DNA of 64,000 bases, from NCBI GenBank assembly GCA_025175895.1, contig CM046000.1:99432753-99496752 (forward strand). The letters run 5' to 3'. The notes below the pieces were generated by a model. The model searched no databases. It was not told where the DNA came from and was given only the letters and a program-made list of their open reading frames with translations. Shown piece after piece: positions 43,572 to 53,943 of the stretch. Source of the stretch: Wurfbainia villosa (Eukaryota; Streptophyta; Magnoliopsida; Zingiberales; Zingiberaceae). The position numbers and the translations under genes were made by a program. The number at the start of each line of letters is the position of its first letter. The stretch's first letter is position 1.

Positions 43572-44960
43572 TTAATTAACCGATGACTGCCAGCTCATGA
43601 ACATATCATCCGCAAGCTTGTCTCTCCATTCAGTCCAAGCAGGGTTGGTCTCATAATGTCTGATCAAATTGCCACCATCATCGACATCATCATCATCACT
43701 TTCAATTGACTTGAGGACATCAAGCTCACTCTCTATCGGATCAATTGTCATTTCATACCTTATGAAATTATGCAGGATACAACAAGCAGAAATAATCCTA
43801 CATTGAATCTTAACATTATAAAATGACTTATCTCTCAATATAGCCCATCTGGCTTTTAAAATGCCAAAACACCTCTCAATGCAATTTCTGGCTTGAGAGT
43901 GTTTCATATTAAAGTACTCTTTGGCTATTGTTGGTTGGTAACCTTGCCTCCATTCAGTCAAGTGGTACCTTTGACCTCTATATGGTGCCAAAAATCTATC
44001 CCCATTTGTGTATCCAGCATCACACAAATAATAACAACCTATATTACAAGTGAACATGTCTTAATATATATAATAACAACCCATTTTATGATAATTATAA
44101 CATAATTACCTCGAGGAATCTTCAAGCTATTCCTCCTACTAATAGCATCCCTTAAGACTCTACCATCTGCTGCAGATCCTTCCCAACCTGGTAAGACATA
44201 GCTAAATTGCATGTCCGATGTGCACACACCCAAGACATTGGTTGCAATTTCACCTTTTCTAGTTCGATACCTAGGTTTATCAACTGCTAGGATATTGATA
44301 TTAATATACGTCCCATCTAATGCTCCCAAACAACCCTACAATCAAAGAAGTCTCACAAATCAAATTAATTTATTGTGTATATTAAAATTATTGAAAAATA
44401 AATATGTAGAAATTATATACTTGTACCTTAAACCATTTCTACCTCTCATCCGTGCAATTTTCTGGGATTGGTTCAGGCTTCCTAAGCAAAATGTTATGTA
44501 ACCGTAGAACAGAATTCAAAACTGAATGAAATTGCCTACTAACTGTCTCACCGGATCTAGCTGTTTGTCGTTTTAGGACTCTATTCTTCACATTATGTGC
44601 AATAATGTGAAGAAAAGATATTACAAGTTCACTAATTGACATATTTTTATTTTCTTTCAGTTTTCCATGAGTCGTTAGCAAAGAACAAAGTTTGTCTAAA
44701 GACCTTCTATCCATCCTACAGTTATCAACACATTGTCGATCACTATGAAAAACCATCTCATTTAAGTTTATAGACCTAATATTATATCTAAACAATGCTT
44801 GATTAGTATATGATATGCTCCTCCCAAACCTAGCCCTCCTCTTGTTAGCTAAGACAACCGCCAACAATAAAAGCATCAATAACTTCCTTTGCATCCTCTT
44901 CTTGCGTATAATAAGTAGAGAAATGATCTTCATCTCTTGCCTTAGTGCTAATTGATCCAT
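43572..44960 (-). pseudogene. PIF/Harbinger DDE transposase, one premature stop
   Basis: Cuts and inserts the element. Three exons are predicted: 44960-44427, 44335-44110 and 44038-43572, with short GT-AG introns of 91 and 71 bp. Exon 1 carries the helix-turn-helix-like N-terminal part (MDRRSLDKLCSLL, FLHIIAHNVKNR). The catalytic residues are visible: Asp in GALDGTY (exon 2), Asp in LCDAGY (start of exon 3) and Glu in RNCIERCFGILK. The C-terminus ends DDMFMSWQSSVN. The only clear lesion is TAG at 44439-44441, shortly before the first intron, where the family has Trp (ERxKWFK context). The protein would be truncated ahead of the catalytic domain. Confidence 0.9.
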
Positions 44961-46786
44961 CTCAGCCTATCATGGAAGTAAGACAATGAAAAGTAAATCT
45001 AGCAACAAAATCTATAGAAAGGAACCATAGAGAGGAACACAGATCATGAAATAAAGCAAATCAAAAAAATCAAAAAGCCTCTATACTTATATACTTTGGA
45101 TGAAGATAAAAATTAGAAACCACAACTACTACAAAAAATGTGATAAAACAGGAAGCCGAAAACCCAGGCTCTCACTAGGATTTTTCTTTTCAATGTTGTG
45201 TCACTCAATAACTAGTGACAGAATGGCATCATCAGTGTTGTATAACTAGATAGCTAAATAAAACAGAGAATAGGTATGTGATCATATATTGATGCCAAAG
45301 GAAGCCACGGACTGAACTTTTACCTAACTAAAGCATGCTCGTTATAGAATCATTGAATTTTCCATGTCCACTTGTAATCTTTGGTAGTTTAATTTGTGCA
45401 GAGAAAGAAGGCACTTCTCATCTTTGCTGTCAGGTTTTAGTTTCTAGGAAGTAAGACCTATTTTCTCAGATTCAATGCTAATAATCAATGGAAGGATCTA
45501 ACATTTTAATCTTATAGGAAGTACAATTGGGCCATAAACAATTAGATTCTAAACCACTAGGCATGTTAAAAATCGGGAACTTAGTAGGCTATCTCTATTA
45601 CTAAGGTTATTAGGAATGCGACAGGGGGTCTCGCCATTCATCTTTGGTACTCCAATTCCTATTGTATCTTGGCATATAGATCTGTGCCTCCTACACAAAA
45701 GCCTCAAATCTTAGCTAGAAAAGAAAGAGTTTCTATCCTCCAAATTGTATTAATTTCATTTCTTGTTTTATTTCTTTTCTAACCTTTCTAATATTCATTT
45801 CGTAGCACGTTATTTTCATTTTAGAACTCAATTTTTCAGATTACTTTATTGGATTGATTCTTACAGTATGTGGACAATAGCCAGCATGTTGGTTTACCAA
45901 TGCATTTAAAATTGTACAAGGGGAGTATCCAAGTGACTCGATAGTCATGTATATAACTCACAAAACCATTCATATAGTCAGCAAAGTAAGCTAGTGTTGA
46001 TATACTTAACCATTTGGCCAGATTGACATCGCTAAACCTCTCGGCAGGAATAGTAACATGTCAAACCATTAGAAAACAAGAGGCAAAACAGGCATAGGTA
46101 CTGCAATTATCTTGTGCTTCAAAGCACTTTGAATCCAACAAGAATGGTCAAATCTGAAGAGTCTTCTAAAGTTCAATTGTGCAACAAAAAAGTGTATTCA
46201 AAATACCTTCATCATCGACAATGCTAGATAACATTTTCTAAAATCTCGAGAAGACTGAAAAAGCCTGACAATATCACCATGTTCTATGGAAATCCAGATA
46301 AAAATAGGATATGAAGTAATCTTATTTGGTAATGAAGAACAAGCATATCAAAACTGCCGGTGAAGAAATGGAAGATGCAGAATGCTAGAACTGAAGAGAT
46401 CTCCACCAAATCAGAATGGAAGAAAACAAAACTAACAAACCCAGTAATGTTCGGTGATAGATCTTCGACACGAGGTGGACGAAGGTGGACGACGCCAATC
46501 ATCAGCACCGCCATTCCGCTGCTAGGGTTTCGCCGAGCGTTTTGGCGATGGGGCGTTTTATTATTCTGTGTAATTTACTTAACTATAGAAGGATAATTTT
46601 GGAAAGAAAAGTATCTTAACCCCGGAATCAAGAAAAACCTAAGATTTCATTGGTTTTTCAATTCCAGGTTGAATAACCCTTTTTGTTGATGTATGCTAAC
46701 GTGTCGGATATAAGACATTACTTGGGAATCGTCGATTACCTAAATCAAACAAGGTTTTCATTGATACCATTAGATGGATAACCAAG
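44961..46786 (-). other. 5' region of the Harbinger element
   Basis: About 1.8 kb between the transposase start and the right terminal repeat. AT-rich and without a convincing gene. The patch 46460-46550 is GC-rich and, read on the minus strand, resembles a plant 5' leader or first exon (AAACCCTAGCAGCGG). It may hold the promoter and a non-coding first exon. Confidence 0.5.
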
Positions 46787-46819
46787 GTAATTACGGATGC
46801 CCCCCAACCAAACACCCCC
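46787..46819 (-). repeat. right terminal inverted repeat of the Harbinger element
   Basis: On the minus strand begins GGGGGTGTTTGGTTGG and matches the left end at 27 of 33 positions. The adjacent TTA (46820-46822) is the duplicated target site. Confidence 0.9.
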
Positions 46820-46822
46820 TTA

Positions 46823-47399
46823 GTGTGCACAGAGCCCGCCTCGGGAGAGGACTATTTGGCCTTTGCTTATGGTTCAAAATTTAATTTTTTTGAAAAATAC
46901 ATATAAAAAGGCTCAATTAATATCAAAAATAAAATTTTTATCTATAAAAAAACTTAATTTTTATTGTTTCATCCAGGACATCTAAACTTCGACCGAATCT
47001 GAGTGTGCATGACATAAATACAATGTGTCATGGAAGACGTGGGCATTGACAAAGTTTAATCGGCGAATGCATCGCATATGTGAGGGAGTGATGGCAAACG
47101 TGTGTGTTAAAGGTCATAGGTCAATTCAGATTATTTTGCTAAATTTTCAATTATTTTCAAAATAATTTTCTAAATTGTTTAGGTATTTAAAATTAAATTT
47201 TCTTCATGAAAATTTGATTAAAATAAGGAAAACTTATTTTTCAAGCTTAAAAATTTATGAAAATTTTCTATATCTACTGCTTACTTATGTGTTCTTAGTG
47301 TGTTGGTTTTATTGTTACCTTGAATTGAATTAAGCTAGTTCGGTTATTGATTTTGTCGGTTTTGTATTGATTTTAATTCTAAATGGCATGGATTATATA
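46823..47399. other. unassigned non-coding DNA
   Basis: AT-rich spacer between the Harbinger element and element D. I see no gene, repeat or element end in it. Confidence 0.5.
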
Positions 47400-49742
47400 T
47401 GTAGAAATGTTGATGATGTACTAGAAAGGGGAGAGAGGGGGGGAGGGGTGAATAGCGTTTTCTCATTGTCATTTGGAATTTGATCGTGTTCGTCATGTTG
47501 CTTATCTACAATTGTCGTTAGTACAACGGAATACAAATACAAATAAAGATGATAACAACAATACAAGCACAACACAAATACACTGCGATATAATGTAGTT
47601 CATAATCTAAGGTTCCTACTCCACGGGTCGAGCTCAAATAAGCTCTAGTGATGCACACCACCACTAATAAACTCCTTCTTGATGACACACCGAAGGTGGA
47701 GAAATCTCGTACAAGTGATTACAATAAGTATACTAAGAAATACACAAATACAAGTAAAGAAAACCTTACATAAGAAACTTTTCCTTGTTTGCTTGTTGAT
47801 TGCTTTGGATTATTTTTGAAGGACTGAAAAGCACCAACTACTCCCCTTCAAATCTCCCCAAGAATCGTGGCCAAAATTCTCCTTTTCGTGCTCCTTATTA
47901 AGCTGCAACTCGGGTTGATTTTTGCCTTCTAGTCTACTGCTCTTAGAGCCGTCAAGTTGGGTTAGGCCCGTCAGGTTGGCCCGCCCCGTCAAGTAATTTA
48001 GGTGGGTTGGGTTGAAATTTTTTCAACCCTCCATTTTGGCGGGCCTAAATGAATCAACCTGCACGGGTTGCGGGTCTAGACGGGTTGGCCCGTGGTGGGT
48101 TGGGTTGGCCCGCGGGTTGAGAAATAATAAAAGAAAATAAAACTTGTGAAAAAAAATTGTTTAATCTTTTTAACCAATATTCTAATACTAACAAGACAAT
48201 TTCCTCATAATCACAATCATCTTTTATCACACATACACGTCAACAAAATGTAAGAAAAATTAGAGAAAATAATAAAGAATATTTGATTTAAGTACTCTAA
48301 TAATTTTTTTATATACTCTAATTAGTTTATAATTATTTTATCATTACTATTTCAATTAATATAGAAAATGATGACATATCAAAATCAACTAATTACAAGT
48401 GTTGAAAAATCTCAATTAGATCTCTATTTAGAGGAGTCAAAATTTGAATTTGCATATTATCAAGATTTGAATATTTTAAAGTATTACAAGAATAAAAAAT
48501 ATTTGTATCTAATATTGTGGATCAATAATTAGATCTTAATTATAATATTTTAATTGCTTCAAATGCATGCATTCTTATCATGATATTCTATCCGTCTTAT
48601 CGATTATCGCCTCAATAATTTTGGATTTTTTTTCCTGGCCCGCAGGTTGACCCGTCTAATCCGTAGCCCGCCTTGGGTTGGGTTGGAGATTTCTCAACCC
48701 GCCAGAATGACGGATCAGCCCGCCCATCCCCGCTAAATGTTGAATTTACGACGGATTGGCCCGCCCAGCCATGGGTCGGCCCGTTTGACAGATCTAACTG
48801 CTCTTACCACCAGTCGACTGGCCTTCATATCGTTGTCTCACAACGGCTATATCCACGTTGGAAAAACTCCAATGGATACATAGCAGTCGACTATAAAACC
48901 CTAGAAGTTGACTGGTGCACAAGTAGTCGACTGATCAGTCGACTACGAAACTTTCTATGCTCGTGGTCGCAAATAGCAGTCGACTGCCCTCAATGGCAGT
49001 CGACTGCTCAAGGCCAATTGACTACCCAAAGATGGTATTCGATTGCCTGTGGCACACAACCATAGTCGAGCGTCAGTCGACTACTGACCAGTCGACTGGT
49101 CATGATCCCAGTCGACTGCTCAGAATCGACTAGGTTGTCAAGTGTCAAATACTTGGCCAGTCGATTGGTCCATAACCCCAATCGACTGATAAACCTCAAA
49201 CATGAGGTTTAACCTAAGTATGATCCCCTTATACTTGCTAGACCACTCTTAGCCTAGACCTAAGCCTTCTAGTCACCACCATCAGCCTCACGCCTATCGG
49301 ATCCCTCCAAGTCATTCATGACTTATTCATCTATACATTAGCCTTCAAGTGCTTCCATCGGCTATTATCATGCTAATCGAGTCTACATTGTCAAGGAACA
49401 TTTGGGCTTACGCTGTCAAGACACACGCTTGGACTTTACGCCGCCAATATCATACCCTTGGACTTTTCAATTGCCAAGACTCATACTTGGACTTTCTAAT
49501 TGCCAAGTATCCATGACTTGAACTTTACCATTGCCAAGACCCATGCTTGGACATTCTATGCCAAGTACTCAAGACTTGGACTTTACCATTGTCAAGATTC
49601 ATGTTTGGACTTTCCATGGCAAGTACTCAAGACTTGGACTTTATATGACAATCACATTGTCATACATTTTGTCGAACATCAAAATACTGCTCGAGTCAAA
49701 CTCGAGTCTGGTCAATCGTGATCTGGGTCGATTGCACCAACA
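47400..49742 (-). mobile_element. 3' LTR of element D
   Basis: On the minus strand it starts TGTTGGTGCAATCGACCC at 49742 and ends at 47400 after a poly-C tract (GGGGGGG on the plus strand near 47436). A purine run, AAAGGGAGAGAT on the minus strand, abuts 49742. U3 holds the CCAAG...CTTGG minisatellite (about 49385-49640) and a palindrome cluster with exact CAGTCGACTG at 48811, 48977, 48997, 49089 and 49109, plus more degenerate ones. Without the hAT insertion it is about 1.48 kb, like the E LTR. Confidence 0.88.
47944..48796. mobile_element. hAT-type MITE inside the D LTR, TSD ACTGCTCT
   Basis: An 853-bp non-coding insertion flanked by a perfect 8-bp duplication ACTGCTCT (47936-47943 and 48797-48804), the target length of hAT transposons. 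Its ends are inverted: TAGAGCCGTCAAG on the left and TAGATCTGTCAAA on the complement of the right (10 of 13 match). Close to both ends there are many copies of CGGGTTGG / GGCCCGCC words in both orientations, and the middle is AT-rich. No transposase is present, so it needs an autonomous hAT element. Comparison with the uninterrupted 5' LTR (53820-53860) shows the empty site. Confidence 0.92.
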
Positions 49743-51530
49743 ATCTCTCCCTTTATGATGTTTGGCAAAACCTTTGAGTTAGGTCACCTAACTCAAGCCA
49801 TCAATTCATCAATTCTCCCACATTTTGACATACATCAAAAAGGCTCTCCCCAAGGGTATCAACGTCTCATATCCCAATGAGATCTTACAACCTCTCCCTT
49901 GGTCCAAAAATATTTAGGATGCCTTCGTTCTTCCGAGTGATAAGTCTCATACCACTAAATGAGAGGTAATCCTTACTTCTCCAAATTTCTAATTTCCCCC
50001 CTATGAGGAAAGACTCATTCATTGTCCCATGATGGATAATCTCTCCCTAAAGTCTTGCTCCCTCTTGACCATTGCACCAACAATATCCTTGGAGAGTACC
50101 TAAGCCTATAGGAATACTAAACCATCAAAATTAAGGGAAAAAGTTCAAACATGAACTTTCACACACCTTAAAATTTGATTCTCACTCTAAAAAACTCTCC
50201 TAATCCATATCCAATGGATTTTTTTCACTCTTTCAATGCTTTCCGAAGCATATCCTAGGGTTAGGAAATGTTAGGGTAGCCTAAAGTAGATGAAACTGGA
50301 CTAAATAGACCTTGTTTACTCATAATCAGACTTACCAATCGACTCGGTCAGCAACCAGTCGACTCCACTCAACACCAGTCGACTGCCCAAAGCGGCAGTC
50401 AACTTGTTTCTGCAGATGCAGAAATCCATAAATCAGAAGTGAGTTTTGAAAAGGCATAAGTAATTATAAGTAATTTGAACAATAATGAAACTTCATATGT
50501 ATAATACTTATGTCAATCATTATGCGTGAAAAATATTTGAAAAATAAAATACCTATTAAATAGTGAGATTTTACAAAGTTCAAAAACAAAGATAACTTCA
50601 ATGTTTTGAGCCTACTTTGTATCAACTTCATCAATGGTGATTGATATCAAAAGATAGGCTTCACCAAGGTTTTTCAAAATGATTTTAAAATCTTATATTG
50701 GACCATGATCTATGGGCTTAATGCCCATGACTTGCACATTAGCTTTTCCAAAGATCCATCATTATTATTTAATGAGTTCTAAGTTCATTATGATATACTA
50801 AATAAGTACATGAACTTAACTCATTTTCTAGCATCTCACATATGTCTAGGGTGTATGAAAACATATACAAGTCAATTTAATGTGAGATGTGAGTTTTTGT
50901 TCTTCTTAATCTAAGGTCTCATGTATTTTTCTAGACAACTCTATTTGATTCCCTTATACATGGGACTTCAAATCATGTCATAGTCCTTAAATCAATTTTA
51001 ATTAATCCTAAATGCATGAATGAAGATTATGACATATAAGAGAGCATAAATAAAAAATGTGTCAATAATCATGATGTCATGACATAAAATATAAACCTAA
51101 ATACACGCATTACTTTAAAAATAAAATTAAACATTATCATGATATTTTATATGATTAATATGAGTATGATGTCATGACATATCAAGGCAAATAAAAGTAT
51201 GACAAGTATAAAATGCAAAGGTATATAATATCTAAGTGTTAAGCTCACATTGTCATTTCCTAAAATTAAAGTAATTTTGCCTTAAACTCAATTCTCCCAA
51301 GTGTGCCAAAAATCCAAAATGACACACTATGACTTCTAAACTTAATTGTGTCAATTTTGATCAATTTTCAATACCTCTTAAATTCTATTGGAACATCCTA
51401 AAATCTTTTAGGATATAAATCCAAACTTATTTCCAAGGTATCCCATAATCTTGAAAATGTCCTAAAGTGTCAACTCTACCATGGTTAGGTTAACTACCCA
51501 TCCATTTAGGGTTGACACACCCTAACCCAT
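49743..51530 (-). other. 3' non-coding tail of element D
   Basis: No pol domain and no reading frame of note. The stretch aligns with two separate parts of E: 60938-61290 (next to gag) and about 63590-64000 (end of window). The part between these in E (accessory block) has no counterpart here. CAGTCGACT palindromes lie at 50330-50402. Repeated words ATGTCATGACAT occur around 50950-51190. Confidence 0.7.
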
Positions 51531-53222
51531 TTAGCATGAAAGGATCACGCTCCTAGGAACCCAATACCTATTGGAGCTCCTTGGATTTATTAGGTACTCA
51601 CTAGGGATATCCTCCCTTAGTACCTTCCTAATGAACCCTCTTAGGCTTGAAAGCCTTGGTTAATTGGGTCTTGTCTAGGTCAACTCTAAGGATGACTTCC
51701 CTTGTGACCTTCTTAGTGGCTTCCCTAGGTTTCATGAAAACCTTGGCCACTAGGCATCTACCATGGTTAGCTTTAGAGATGACTTCCCTAGTAACCTTGG
51801 TTTTTCTAGACCTAGAAATCGTTCCATAGTCAAATGGAACATTATGGTATGTCTCCTTAGGCCTAGGTTTGTGACCCAAACCTTTCTTGCCCCTAGATGG
51901 TTCTTGCCTCCTAGACTCTAATTTTTGATAATTAGACCCCATAATCATATATTTCATTTTCCTAGGGGTCTTCTCCATTTTCTTAAGTTTTGACCTCAAA
52001 ACTTGATTTTCTAACTCTAGTTACCCAATTTTTGAATTTTTATTTGGTCTTTGGGCATTGTTATTCCTTTTAGGTATATGCCTACCCTTCTTAGGGTTAA
52101 TGCCTAAATGATTTTCTACCTTCCTAATAGCTTCCTTAGGTAGAATTATTTTAGGGGTATTGCTTCTAGATTTGTCCTTAACCCTAATATCGCATGATTT
52201 AGCACCTAAGCAATAAGATCTATTTTTAGTATGCTTTTCATGATTATGAACAATAGCAAGAGTATTAAAATTACTCCTAGTATGCTTTTAACTATTAATT
52301 GAAGAAGGAGCATACTTAAAAGTTACCTTAGGGTTTGCCTTAGCTCCTCCTACATTTGAGACTCCTCCTTTGCCCTTGGTTTACTCCTCCCCCTAGGGCA
52401 TTGAGTCCTATAGTGCCCCTTTTGATTGCACTTGAAGCACAAAATGTGCTCTTTGCTCTTGATTGTTGGGGCTCCGACATCCTTTGACTTATCCTTGACT
52501 TTTGGTGTCGGTTGAGTCTTCTTGACTCTTTTTGGGCACTTACTCTTATAATACCCAGCTTCCCTACACTCAAAACATATTATGTGATTTTTATTATTAA
52601 CACATGTATTTGAGTTACCTAGGTCGGACTTTTAAATTTGCTCTTCATCTCTCTTGGAGGTAAATTGTTCTTCTTCTTGATTTTGCTCGGAAGTGGAAGG
52701 CCTAATCTCCTCCCCCTCAATCATAGAGGTGGAGGCTTCTTCTACTTCTTCTACCTCTTCTCATTTGGACGTTGAGCACCTCTCAACTTTCGACTCTACA
52801 AGCTCTTGAGATGATGATGTACTTTCTTCTTCTTGAGCTTAAAAGGATGAACACTCCTCTTCTTCCTTATCTTGGATCTATGTGGGCTCTTAATGGAGCT
52901 TGATCAACTTGCTCCATAATTCTTTAGCATCCTTACAATCTCCTATCTTGACTAAAATATCATTAGGGATTGCATTAACTAAAATACTCGTTACCTTATT
53001 GTTTATGTTGAAGTATCGGAGTTGCTCCTTGCTCCACTTCTTCTTCTTGAGTATTCTCCCCTTTTCATCCTTCGGAGCATCAAACCCTACTATAACACTA
53101 ATTCAATTGTCATAATCACACATAAGAAAATGCATCATTTTACATTTCCGATATTCGAAATTCTCGCGATCGAAGGTAGGTGGAACCGTAACGTCATCAC
53201 CCAATCTTTGTTGAAAATCCAT
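51531..53222 (-). pseudogene. gag: gag of element D
   Basis: Structural protein, read from ATG 53220-53222 (MDFQQRLGDDVTVPPTFD) to TAA 51531-51533. About 564 codons, the same length as E's gag. The N-terminal copia-type domain is interrupted by a stop after MCDYDN (53103-53105) and others near 52870-52880. An acidic Ser/Glu stretch follows, then two zinc knuckles. The first has His changed to Tyr (CFECREAGYYKSKC, about 52530-52575). The second is intact (CFKCNQKGHYRTQC, about 52400-52445). The C-terminus is Lys/Arg-rich (for example PRKMKYMIMGS, KGLGHKPRPKETYH) and ends at a normal-looking stop. No protease motif follows. Confidence 0.85.
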
Positions 53223-53274
53223 CTTCATCACCTCTAGCGATGTTCCCTTGGTGGTTAGTCTATAGAAGAGCCCT

Positions 53275-53288
53275 GGGCTCTGATACCA
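53275..53288 (-). other. tRNA-iMet primer binding site of element D
   Basis: TGGTATCAGAGCCC on the minus strand is a full match to the initiator-Met tRNA complement, two bases from the LTR edge at 53291. Confidence 0.9.
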
Positions 53289-53290
53289 AT

Positions 53291-53943
53291 TGTAGGAATG
53301 TTGATGACGTGCTAGAGGGGGGGGGGGTGAATAATATTTTCTCATCGTCTCTTGGAATTCGATTGTGTTCGTCGTGTTGCTTGTCTACAATTGTCATTAG
53401 TGCAGTAGAATACAAATACAAATAAAGATAATAACAACAATACAAGAACAACACAAATACATATCGATATAATGTGGTTCGGAACCTAGGATTCCTACTC
53501 CACGGGTCGAGCTCAAATGAGCTCTAGTGATGCACACCACCACTAATAAACTTGTTCTCGGTGACACACCGGAGGTGGAGAAATCTCGTACAAGTGATTA
53601 CAATAGTAATAAATACAATATAATAAGTATACTAAGCAATACACAAATACAAGTAAAGAAAATTTTACACAAGGAACTTTTACTTGTTTGCTTGTTGATT
53701 GCTTTAGATTAGTTTTGAAGGACTAGAAAGCACCAACTATTCCCCTTCAAATCTCCCCAAGAACCATGACCAAAATCCTCCTCTTCATGCTTCTTATAAA
53801 GTTGCAACTCGAACTTATTTTCACCTTCTAGTCGACTGCTCTTACCCACCAGTCGACTGGCCTTCATGTCATTATCTCATAACGGCTATATCCACGCTGG
53901 AAAAACTCTAATGGATATATAGCAGTCGACTGCCAAACCCTAG
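53291..53943 (-). mobile_element. truncated 5' LTR of element D
   Basis: Matches the left part of 47400-49742 up to about 53943, including the poly-C tract (near 53323), the phrase GGAGGTGGAGAAATCTC and the first palindromes (53853, 53933). It then changes into unrelated sequence. About 800 bp of U3 with the minisatellite is missing, so no target duplication can be tested. Confidence 0.85.

Larger units (their letters stand above)
40274..46819 (-). mobile_element. PIF/Harbinger DNA transposon, nearly complete
   Basis: A 6.5-kb element bounded by imperfect terminal inverted repeats (40274-40306 and 46787-46819, 27 of 33 positions identical) and by the 3-bp target duplication TTA (40271-40273 and 46820-46822). 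These are hallmarks of PIF/Harbinger. It carries the two expected genes on the minus strand: a DDE transposase (44960-43572) and a Myb/SANT-like protein (43271-41205). Both have inactivating lesions, so this copy is probably dead, although only a few point changes separate it from an intact one. Confidence 0.92.
47400..53943 (-). mobile_element. element D: gag-only copia-type element, no pol
   Basis: Minus-strand element. The 3' LTR is on the left (47400-49742, enlarged by a hAT MITE); the internal part (49743-53290) has a primer site and a single gag; the 5' LTR (53291-53943) is truncated on its right by unrelated DNA. Between gag and the 3' LTR there are only about 1.8 kb of non-coding sequence, so protease, integrase, RT and RNase H are all absent. 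Element E has the same LTR start, gag and tail and is the same family. Presumably non-autonomous. Confidence 0.85.

Noticed and set aside
46284..46596. Open frames on both strands near the Harbinger right end
   Set aside because: No domain pattern; probably promoter or leader of the transposon.
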